A DNA stretch of 21,889 nucleotides from a virus. Below are positions 5,210-12,923 of this stretch, one piece after another (position 1 is the stretch's first letter; the number at the start of each line of letters is the position of its first letter). The position numbers and the translations under genes are program-made. The stretch lies in the IMG/VR virus record IMGVR_UViG_3300030389_004897, positions 1 to 21,889 of that record, one strand, 5' to 3'. The notes under the pieces were generated by a model. It searched no databases. It had not been told where the DNA came from and saw only the letters and a program-made list of their open reading frames with translations.

Positions 5210-7144
5210 ATGGCATATACAGAAAAACAAAAATTAGTACCAACAAATGTGAACTACACGAGTAAAGACTTTAGTTCAATAAAAACAGATCTGATTGAAT
5301 ACACTAAATCTTACTTTCCTGACACATATAAAGATTTTAATGAAACATCACCTGGTATGATGTTAATAGAGTTATCTAGTTATGTAGGTGATGTTCTATC
5401 TTATTATATTGATTATAATTATAAAGAAAATCTATTAGCTACTGCAACAGAAAAAAGAAATATTCGTAGATTAGCAGAATTTCTTGGATATAAAACACCA
5501 AATAAAACGCCATCAGTTGTTAAATTAAAAGTAGAAACAACAATAAATGCCGATGGTACATCTGGCGAACCTTTATTTGGTGAAGCACCATCCTCAATAG
5601 ATAGTGGATTACAAATTGCCTCAAATGTAAACTCACAGATTCTTTTTGAAACAACAGATGAAATAGATTTTACAGCAAGTGGTTCTAGTGATCCAAAAGT
5701 AAGCGCTCCAATACTTGATGGTAATGGGGAAGCTAGTTCTTATACATTAACAAGATTTGTAAGAGCCGTATCTGGTGAAACTAAAACAAAAACATTCAAT
5801 ATAACAAGTCCAACAAAATTTTTAGAGTTAGACCTTGGAGTAGATAATTTAATAGAAATAATTAAATGTGAGGATGCATCCGGCCAAAGGTGGTACGAAG
5901 TTGATTACTTAGTACAAGAAAAAATTCTTAAAGAAACTCATTATAGTGATTCAAGTGAATCCACAACATCCGGTGTAAGAACTTCAGCTTATGATCAAGG
6001 TTCATCAACTGACACTATTTCATCTATACCAATACCTTATGTTGCTGAATATATTAAAACAAATAAAAAATTTATATCAAAATTTGATGAGGATACGCAA
6101 ACACATAAAGTCCAATTTGGAAATGGATTATTTAGATTTAGTAACTCAGGTTCAAATATTAATCCTGTTGAACAAGCAGGAATAACTATAAATGGTGCAA
6201 ATTTATCAGATATAGGTAGCTTTGGAAATACCACAGTTGGTAATAATTTAAACTTAGGAGAAGCTCCATCAAATACCACATTGACTTTTACATTTAGAGT
6301 TGGTGGTGGTGCAGAATCTAATGTTCAAGTTGGAGAACTTACTACTGTAAATAATGCACCTGATGGTGTTGTAATAAATGTGACTAATGATGAACCAAGT
6401 GTCGGTGGGACAGATGGTCAGACTGTCGATGAAATAAGAGAAAACGCTTCTGGTTTTTTTGCCTCCCAACTTCGATGTGTTACTAAGGAGGATTATCAAA
6501 CAAGAATACTTTCTCTTCCACAAAAGTTTGGTAGCATAGCTAAATGTTTTGTTGAAAGATTAGATGGTGGCACTCTTTTAGTTTCCACTTTATCTTATAA
6601 TCAAGACAGACAATTGGTTCAGACACCACAACTTGTTTTACAAAACATCGCCACTTACTTAAATCAGTTTAGAATGATTAATGATCAGGTAGATTTTGGA
6701 TTTACGTTGAACGATATTTTATATTCGGGATATGTTGTTAATTTTGGTGTAAGATTTATAGTTAACGGTGATAGAAGATTCAACTTGACTGAAGTAAAAT
6801 TAAATGTAATAGAAACAATCAAAAATTTCTTCATGATAGAAAAGATGCAATTTAGACAATCGATAAATATAAATGATTTACAATATAATATTTTAGGTTT
6901 GGATGGTGTAATTGGTATTAAAGAGCTCAAATTATTTCAAGATGGAACTGATGAGTACGCTGTTGGTAGAAAATTATATAGTCTACAAGGAAATGGGGAT
7001 TCTGTAACTGGTGGAGAAACAAACTATGGTTTTCAGTATAATCTTGAAAATTCTCTTTTGAACGGAATCTATAGACCATCAATCACACCATCGGTGTTCG
7101 AGTTGAAAAATCCTAATCAAGACATATATGGAAAGGTAATATAA
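5210..7144 (+). CDS. gp6: gp6-like baseplate wedge protein (Baseplate_J family)
   Basis: 644 residues, close to T4 gp6 (660). AGGAGA at 5198-5203, 6 nt away, supports the start. The N-terminus is typical: NYTSKDFSSIKTDLIEYTKS, then SPGMMLIELSSYVGDVLSYY (within residues 44-75) and FLGYKTP. Residues about 395-440 carry the Baseplate_J signature GGTDGQTVDEIRENASGFF followed by RCVTKEDYQTRI. Residues about 545-580 (ININDLQYNILGLDGVIGI) match the C-terminal part of the family. gp6 dimers form the ring that holds the wedges together around the hub in contractile tails. The gene follows the gp25-like gene, the usual order in this phage group, and its stop overlaps the next start (TAATG). Confidence 0.92.
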   Translation: MAYTEKQKLVPTNVNYTSKDFSSIKTDLIEYTKSYFPDTYKDFNETSPGMMLIELSSYVGDVLSYYIDYNYKENLLATATEKRNIRRLAEFLGYKTPNKTPSVVKLKVETTINADGTSGEPLFGEAPSSIDSGLQIASNVNSQILFETTDEIDFTASGSSDPKVSAPILDGNGEASSYTLTRFVRAVSGETKTKTFNITSPTKFLELDLGVDNLIEIIKCEDASGQRWYEVDYLVQEKILKETHYSDSSESTTSGVRTSAYDQGSSTDTISSIPIPYVAEYIKTNKKFISKFDEDTQTHKVQFGNGLFRFSNSGSNINPVEQAGITINGANLSDIGSFGNTTVGNNLNLGEAPSNTTLTFTFRVGGGAESNVQVGELTTVNNAPDGVVINVTNDEPSVGGTDGQTVDEIRENASGFFASQLRCVTKEDYQTRILSLPQKFGSIAKCFVERLDGGTLLVSTLSYNQDRQLVQTPQLVLQNIATYLNQFRMINDQVDFGFTLNDILYSGYVVNFGVRFIVNGDRRFNLTEVKLNVIETIKNFFMIEKMQFRQSININDLQYNILGLDGVIGIKELKLFQDGTDEYAVGRKLYSLQGNGDSVTGGETNYGFQYNLENSLLNGIYRPSITPSVFELKNPNQDIYGKVI

Positions 7145-8238
7145 TGCATAGATATTTTTTTACAACAAAAGATACATTTATTAATAGCGGCTCAGATGAG
7201 CTGACAGGTCAAGATTTTCAAGACAAAAATGTTGGACAAGATGAAGTTCTTGAACTTAAAAAAGTTTTTTTTGATAGAGCATTTCATCATCCAACTCGTG
7301 TTTTAGTTGAATTTAATGCGACAGAAATAGAAAACTACATTAGCTCCTCTGTCCTACCTCATGATTACAAAATTAATTTGAGATTATATGAAACAGAGGG
7401 CACTAGTGGTTTAAGCGAAGAGTATGACATAGCAGCTTACCCATTAAGTGAATCATGGGATGAGGGAATTGGAAAAGAGTTGGATATACCAAAAACAACA
7501 GAGGGTTGTAGTTGGTTGTATAGAAAAAATAAAGAAGGTGCTTCTGAAATAGAGTGGGTTGAGCCTGGTGGAACTTTTATTGCCGAAGACGAAGTAACTC
7601 AATCTTTCTCTTCGGAATCACCTGATATAAATATGGATATAACCACTTTGGCAAAAAAATGGTTCAATGATACAAATAGTAACCACGGTTTATTGTTGAG
7701 GTTTTCGGGCAGTAGAGAAACATCAAGTGGTAGTTTTGAAGACCTTAAATTTTTCTCAAGACAAACCAATACAATCTATTCTCCTAAGATAGAATTAAAA
7801 TGGGATGACCATTTACCAGCAACTGGCTCTAATACAGGTAGTTTAACTGAATTAGATGTAAGCGGTAATAGTGAAAATTTTTTATATCCATTACATGTCA
7901 GAGAAGCATATAAAGAAAATGAAACAGTTAAGTTTAGATTTGGTGCTCGCAAAAGATACATACAGAAAAGTTTTACAACATCAGTTCAAACTGTGAGTGG
8001 TAGTTTCATACCACATGGTTCGGGTTCTTATTCAATTATAGATATGGCAACAAACGAATCGGTTGTTCCGTTTAGTGCTTTCACAACAATGAGTTGCGAT
8101 TCCACTTCTAATTATTTTAAACAAGACCTAGATGCATTTGAACCTAATCGTGCATATAAAATTCTGATTAAAGTCAATCACGATGATGGACAGGAAATAA
8201 TTTACGATAACGATTTTGAATTTATATTAAGGACTTAA
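7144..8238 (+). CDS. DNRLRE-like beta-sandwich structural protein
   Basis: 364 residues; AAAGG at 7132-7136 precedes a start that overlaps the gp6-like stop. The first ~222 residues look like a DNRLRE/CBM-type jelly roll: TKDTFINSGS at the N-terminus, RVLVEFNATEI, an internal SWDEG turn, then MDITTLAKKWFNDTNSNHGL (from about residue 163) and a strand with SPKIELKWDD. Family members elsewhere bind polysaccharide or serve as surface adhesins. Residues about 230-364 form a second beta-rich part (YPLHVREAYKENETVKFRFG). I recall similar proteins from marine phage baseplate regions. Most likely a virion protein attached to the wedge/fibre region; sugar binding is inferred from the fold and is not proven by residues. 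Confidence 0.6.
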   Translation: MHRYFFTTKDTFINSGSDELTGQDFQDKNVGQDEVLELKKVFFDRAFHHPTRVLVEFNATEIENYISSSVLPHDYKINLRLYETEGTSGLSEEYDIAAYPLSESWDEGIGKELDIPKTTEGCSWLYRKNKEGASEIEWVEPGGTFIAEDEVTQSFSSESPDINMDITTLAKKWFNDTNSNHGLLLRFSGSRETSSGSFEDLKFFSRQTNTIYSPKIELKWDDHLPATGSNTGSLTELDVSGNSENFLYPLHVREAYKENETVKFRFGARKRYIQKSFTTSVQTVSGSFIPHGSGSYSIIDMATNESVVPFSAFTTMSCDSTSNYFKQDLDAFEPNRAYKILIKVNHDDGQEIIYDNDFEFILRT

Positions 8239-8240
8239 TT

Positions 8241-10331
8241 ATGGGTTATGGAACAAGCTCAGAAGAGTCATTAGGATCAAACCCAATCGTAGAGGTTAAT
8301 TTGGTTGCTACCGAAGAAGATAATTTTTATTTTCTCACTAGTCCTAATGAACGTTATGTAGGTTTATATCATCGTCATGAAGATGGAACACTAATGATTC
8401 GTGGTGGTGTTTTAGGTGTTGTTCACGAATTATTACCTGATGAGATAATAGTTAAGAAAATATCTTATGTAGATATACAAGATACGCGTGAAAAAGTAAG
8501 CGATATTTTTTACAAAATATGGTTCGAATCAAACACTATTTCAGATAATGAACTTTTATCTTTACAAACAACTATTCGTGACGGTAAAAAACAATCCGGC
8601 CGAACTGAAGATGAACCACTTGTATTCTATAAAAAAGATAGAAATACCTTAGAAAATAGAAAAGACATTGAAGGTGATACGTTTGAACAAGTGTGTCAAT
8701 ATATTTTCACTCAAGAAATAATTGACTTAGAAAATTACTTTCAAATTATTCTTATAGAATTACCAGCAGAAAATAATCAAGATGTCGTTCAATATGTGAT
8801 GAGATTTAATCATGATGGTGTCGTGTTTGATATTAATGTAGCTAAAAAAGTCGGTAATAAATTTTCAGATATACTGAATTTAAGCCAATTGACAAAACCA
8901 AAATTTGGAAATAAAATAAATGTAGATATAGCTAATGAAATATTAGATACGAATATATTTGAGTTACTTCCAAATCAAACAACTCGTCAAGATGAAATAA
9001 ATAATTTTTTCACAGAATTTGATAATTTGATTGGTCCAACACCAGTCTTTCAAGATGTAGATGATGATGGTGTCGGTGAAGACATACAAAATAAAGAACA
9101 AGACGAACAATCTCGTATCAGTTTTGAAAATCAACCAAACGCATTTATTACAAGGTTAGATGAACAAGCAGAAGGTAGTAGTATTAATCAAGGTAAGACT
9201 CTTGAGTCAATGAGAAACAGACTTAATACTTATCTTGGTGATGTTGATAATGTTATTCAAACATTAGAAGATGATAGACCTGAATATGAAAATGTTTCAA
9301 GTGGTTTTTTAAAAATAAGAAAACCAAATCAAGCAATAATAATAAGAGCACCTGGTAATGACTTATTAGAATTTCAAAAAATAAATTCTAATGGAATTCC
9401 AAGTTATTTAGATGATGGTTTTACAATAACAATGTGGGTAAGATTCGTTAGTAAAACATCAGAGGGAACTCTTTTTAATTTCGGCAATCCTTTACAAGAT
9501 AATGGAGAAGGATTTAGGTTAGAAACAAAAACTAATATTGATAATGCGGGTAATTATAAAAGATGGATTAGACTAGCAGTCAGAGAGAGTGATAAGACTC
9601 TACGAGACAATCATTGGGGGGTAGAAAATAGAGCAAGACTAATTGATGGAAGTAGCCCTATTAATTTTTACGGTAATTCTGTGATACATCAACTTTATCC
9701 TAACATACCAACTGAAGATTTAAATGAATGGTATTTTATTTGTGCGACTTACAACCCAAACGTTTCGGAGGTTGGTAGTAATCAGAGATTCAACAAACAG
9801 TATTGGTTGAATCATGTTAATCAAAATAATGAGATTGTCGCTTTTAGTGGTCTTGGAGCTAAATGTAAAGTAGAGATAATAAGTCGTTCTGATTTACTTA
9901 GAGCGCGTGGGTTTAAGGTCGATGATTTGACTATTGCTGCTGTTGAAGATACAAGTCCTGTTACTATACAAAATAATCCACCAACTGTAAATTTTTCATT
10001 TGAAATAGTCACATCTGACGAACAAGAGGAAATATTAGAGGGTAATCCGATTGTGCAAGTAAATTTACAGGCACTGCCAGGTGAATTTGTATTTGAACAG
10101 ACCGGTGAGGAATATGTAGGTCCATATCACTTACATCAGAACGGTGATAGGATGATTAGGGCTGGCACTCTAGGAGTTGTTCATGAATTATTACCCGAAG
10201 AGATTATAGTGCCTGTCCAACAACAAACACCAGAGGAAGAGGAACAAATTGTAGAAAGACAAATTGAACAACAAGAAGAAGAAGTTGCAACTCAACCTAC
10301 AATTACAATTAGAAGTGGTGGAGGTTATTAG
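8241..10331 (+). CDS. LamG-like adhesin flanked by duplicated HxH modules
   Basis: 696 residues; AAGGA at 8229-8233, 7 nt away, supports the start. A module of about 57 residues occurs at both ends, residues 14-71 and 602-657: NPIVxVNL, then ExYVGxYHxHxxGxxMIRxG, then LGVVHELLPxEIIV. Both copies have three His with spacing H-x-H-x15-H (44, 46, 62 and 630, 632, 648). Between them, residues about 361-570 look like a LamG/concanavalin-type lectin (DDGFTITMWVRFV, LNEWYFICATYNP, KVDDLTIAAVED). D272-D281 (DVDDDGVGED) resembles a calcium loop. The C-terminal 39 residues are Gln/Glu-rich and end IRSGGGY. The codons for this tail contain GGAGG, the ribosome site of the next gene. Likely a baseplate or fibre-associated host-binding protein; module function unknown. 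Confidence 0.6.
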   Translation: MGYGTSSEESLGSNPIVEVNLVATEEDNFYFLTSPNERYVGLYHRHEDGTLMIRGGVLGVVHELLPDEIIVKKISYVDIQDTREKVSDIFYKIWFESNTISDNELLSLQTTIRDGKKQSGRTEDEPLVFYKKDRNTLENRKDIEGDTFEQVCQYIFTQEIIDLENYFQIILIELPAENNQDVVQYVMRFNHDGVVFDINVAKKVGNKFSDILNLSQLTKPKFGNKINVDIANEILDTNIFELLPNQTTRQDEINNFFTEFDNLIGPTPVFQDVDDDGVGEDIQNKEQDEQSRISFENQPNAFITRLDEQAEGSSINQGKTLESMRNRLNTYLGDVDNVIQTLEDDRPEYENVSSGFLKIRKPNQAIIIRAPGNDLLEFQKINSNGIPSYLDDGFTITMWVRFVSKTSEGTLFNFGNPLQDNGEGFRLETKTNIDNAGNYKRWIRLAVRESDKTLRDNHWGVENRARLIDGSSPINFYGNSVIHQLYPNIPTEDLNEWYFICATYNPNVSEVGSNQRFNKQYWLNHVNQNNEIVAFSGLGAKCKVEIISRSDLLRARGFKVDDLTIAAVEDTSPVTIQNNPPTVNFSFEIVTSDEQEEILEGNPIVQVNLQALPGEFVFEQTGEEYVGPYHLHQNGDRMIRAGTLGVVHELLPEEIIVPVQQQTPEEEEQIVERQIEQQEEEVATQPTITIRSGGGY

Positions 10332-11347
10332 TGGCAAAATTTACCACAATAGAAAATTTAATAAACCAAGCATATCAATCTATTGCTGGTGAACCACCAA
10401 CCAACAATCAAGTTGAGTTAGGAACAAAGACTCTTGATGACAGAGATTTTTGGGAAAATATAAATTTCAATGAAGATACCTTTCAACCCTACTTAACTGG
10501 TAAATTAGAGACATTAGAAACTGAAGTTAGGGATGGGATAGTTTATCGTAGAAACATTGGACTGTTTTCAACCTATCAATACTCTGTCGATGCTTTACCA
10601 TTTGTTACAGATCCAAATAACGATGATGAAATAATAAGATTGGATGAATACTACGATAAAAAAAATAATTCAACTGAATATTATTTAGCAACAGAAGGTA
10701 AGATTAATTATTATCTGTATGCTAGGGAAAGTGGAAGACCAACACCAGATGGTCATATAGATAATTACATAGGAAGAAATGCTATAAACAGATTTGATAG
10801 TTTTGCGAATAGAGAAGGCGAAACAGGTTTTTATCTATTTAAATTAAATTGGGGTGATGGGACTTCCATTGAATTTACTGATAGTCCAAAATTACTCGAA
10901 GAATCTGTATTGTTGGAACACTTTTATGAGAAGCCAGGTTTCTATACTATTTCTGGTGTAGTATATGCTTTATTCAAACCTAACGATGGAACAGATAGAG
11001 AAGACATAGGTGGGTATGAAAGGTTTGAAACAAACATATTATTGAACCCATCAAAGGACTATGAATTTAATTTATATGACTATGATAATTTTGCTACTAT
11101 AGGTGGTATTAGTTTAGATTCTACTTTAATTAAATCTTCTTTGAATACCATAGGAATTAATCCCATAAACCCACTTGATGACCAAAGAGCATCATCCGAA
11201 AACATAGAGGAATTAAATCTACTTGATAAGTTACAATTGTTTAATTTTTTAAACAAAGTGTCGGATTCTTTTTTAGATAAATTTGAAGATTTATTAGAAC
11301 CTTATTCTCCGATAATTGCTAACTTTGAATTTGAAATAATAGAATAG
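10331..11347 (+). CDS. PKD-domain virion protein, GTG start
   Basis: 338 residues from GTG 10331, which overlaps the previous TAG by 1 nt; GGAGG at 10320-10324 lies 6 nt away. Residues about 168-218 form a PKD/Ig-like domain: LNWGDGTSIEFTD, then EHFYEKPGFYTISGVVYAL, with the diagnostic WGDG turn and a YxxPGxYxI strand. The N-terminal 165 residues are unrecognised. The C-terminal part has a helical stretch (NLLDKLQLFNFLNKVSDSFL). PKD domains in phages are usually surface-exposed accessory beta domains on fibres, tails or capsids that bind carbohydrate or give rigidity. It is one of three neighbouring genes with PKD-type sequence. Probably a baseplate/fibre protein; its exact place is unknown. 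Confidence 0.6.
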   Translation: MAKFTTIENLINQAYQSIAGEPPTNNQVELGTKTLDDRDFWENINFNEDTFQPYLTGKLETLETEVRDGIVYRRNIGLFSTYQYSVDALPFVTDPNNDDEIIRLDEYYDKKNNSTEYYLATEGKINYYLYARESGRPTPDGHIDNYIGRNAINRFDSFANREGETGFYLFKLNWGDGTSIEFTDSPKLLEESVLLEHFYEKPGFYTISGVVYALFKPNDGTDREDIGGYERFETNILLNPSKDYEFNLYDYDNFATIGGISLDSTLIKSSLNTIGINPINPLDDQRASSENIEELNLLDKLQLFNFLNKVSDSFLDKFEDLLEPYSPIIANFEFEIIE

Positions 11348-11358
11348 AGGAATTTAAA

Positions 11359-12285
11359 ATGAGTAAGACAATTCAATTTACAGATACTTCGACCAATGCT
11401 AATACTTACTTTTGGGACTTCGGAGATGGTAATACCTCAACTGAAAGAAATCCAATACACACCTATCAAGACGATGGAGAGTATGTAGTTACTCATACAG
11501 TAACTAATGATTTTGGTGAGGCGTCAACACAACAAACTTTAAATTTAATTGGTGAACAAGTTGTAGAACAACCACTATCAGATACTGAACCAAATCCAAT
11601 CAATCCACCGTCTGGATATAATCCATTACAAGGTGAGTTTTTAACTGGCACCATAAGTCCTCAAGGCCAATGGATATGGAATGGTCAAGCTTGGAATGTT
11701 TTGGAACCTGAACCAAGTTCTCCACCCATAGGATATAATCCATTACAAGGACAGTTTCAAATTGGTGTTTTGAGTTCAAATGAACAATGGGTATGGGATG
11801 GTTATCAATGGAATTTGAATGTTGGTGTTGAGGAACAAGAACCTTCACAAGAAGAGACAGTTGAAGAGGATCCCGTTGAATATCGTTTAACATTGAATGG
11901 AGAAAGTGAAGGTGACCTCGACCTTATATTTTTGATGTTCGAATCTCCCTTCGTCTCTGGCAGATCTTTTGAATCGTTTTTAGAGGGAACTGAAATCGAT
12001 TTTGTTATATATACTCCAACTGGAACCAACATTTACAATTCAAATACAGGTAATAATGAATACATAGAATATGACCATTTTCCTTCTGATGTTCAGTTTA
12101 GACCTTTCATAATAACACCTGAAGATTTAAATACTCAAGATTTAAATTTAACGTTAATCGAAGATAATATTCAATCTTTAACAAGGGCTGATGGGACTTA
12201 CGAAGAGGGAACTAGAAGCACCAGATATAGACTTACAATGCCTAATCAAGATGTTTCAATAAACACAATAGCTTTTCTTCCATAG
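11359..12285 (+). CDS. PKD protein with tandem Trp-rich repeats
   Basis: 308 residues; AGAGGA at 11346-11351, 7 nt away. Residues 1-62 form a classic PKD domain (FTDTSTNANTYFWDFGDGNT, then NPIHTYQDDGEYVVTHTV). Residues 83-121 and 122-153 are a tandem 39-residue repeat of pattern PPxGYNPLQGxFxxG, then QWxWxGxxWN; a 20-bp core (11614-11633 and 11731-11750) is identical in DNA. Then comes an acidic linker (EEQEPSQEETVEEDP). The C-terminal 130 residues are beta-rich, with YRLTLNG near the start and YRLTMPNQDVSIN near the end, which resembles InlB-B/Flg_new-type repeats of surface proteins. No catalytic motif. A modular adhesin or fibre connector is likely; the Trp repeats are suited to sugar or Pro-rich ligand binding, which is inference. 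Confidence 0.6.
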   Translation: MSKTIQFTDTSTNANTYFWDFGDGNTSTERNPIHTYQDDGEYVVTHTVTNDFGEASTQQTLNLIGEQVVEQPLSDTEPNPINPPSGYNPLQGEFLTGTISPQGQWIWNGQAWNVLEPEPSSPPIGYNPLQGQFQIGVLSSNEQWVWDGYQWNLNVGVEEQEPSQEETVEEDPVEYRLTLNGESEGDLDLIFLMFESPFVSGRSFESFLEGTEIDFVIYTPTGTNIYNSNTGNNEYIEYDHFPSDVQFRPFIITPEDLNTQDLNLTLIEDNIQSLTRADGTYEEGTRSTRYRLTMPNQDVSINTIAFLP

Positions 12286-12296
12286 GAATAATATTC

Positions 12297-12923
12297 ATGT
12301 CCACGACATTCATTAATAAAAAAACAACAAACACAATCAAAGATACTGGTCTTAACAATTTTGATTTGGCAACAACTAGAATTTACAAAGGTGTCAAACC
12401 AATGTGGAGACATCTTGGCTTTCAAAGTGATGATAGTGATAAACCAAATGAAGTTATTTATTGGAATAATATCATACCAAGTGAATTTGATTTTTTAAAT
12501 AAAAGTGGAATTCAAATTCAAGATGGTGATGAGCCTATGAAAGGTTCAAAAATACCAAGAACACCATACAAAGAAATAATCATCGATGAAGATGATGAGC
12601 AGGTGTGGGACGATAATTATCTTTATCCTATATTACCAAAGATAAATAAGTTTGGTAAGTTTGTTGAAGATGTAAATGTTGAAGGTTCATATGGTAGAGA
12701 TGGTGCACCAATAACAAATGAAAACGATGTTGATAGTAATTTAATATTAGACGTTGATTTCGGAGTAAACAACACAGACAATTTGATTGACAAAACAGAC
12801 TTTAGTAAACTTGATTATAATCAAGATTTTGAACTTTCACTTGATGATAATTTAAGATTAAAAACAGATACTTTTATTATACCAGATAGCATAGAAAAAG
12901 ATAATTCAGAACAGGCATTCTAA
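12297..12923 (+). CDS. Structural-region protein of unknown function, QAF tail
   Basis: 208 residues; AGGAA at 12284-12288 overlaps the previous stop and lies 8 nt from the ATG. The sequence is acidic and rich in Asn, Asp and Ile with no domain that I recognise. Notable parts are YKGVKPMWRHLGFQ near residue 30 and a repeated Asp-rich character (IIIDEDDEQVWDDNYLYPIL). It lacks a signal peptide or membrane helix. The last residues, DNSEQAF, resemble the end of the next protein (DNDKQAF), which suggests a common docking partner or processing signal. The stop overlaps the next start (TAATG), so the two are probably made in fixed ratio. A small virion or assembly protein is likely. Confidence 0.55.
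   Translation: MSTTFINKKTTNTIKDTGLNNFDLATTRIYKGVKPMWRHLGFQSDDSDKPNEVIYWNNIIPSEFDFLNKSGIQIQDGDEPMKGSKIPRTPYKEIIIDEDDEQVWDDNYLYPILPKINKFGKFVEDVNVEGSYGRDGAPITNENDVDSNLILDVDFGVNNTDNLIDKTDFSKLDYNQDFELSLDDNLRLKTDTFIIPDSIEKDNSEQAF

Noticed and set aside
7626-7633. Exact T4 late-promoter octamer TATAAATA inside the 7144 gene
   Set aside because: It encodes the DINMD residues of a conserved motif and the octamer recurs by chance elsewhere in coding DNA (e.g. near 13247); not evidence of a promoter.
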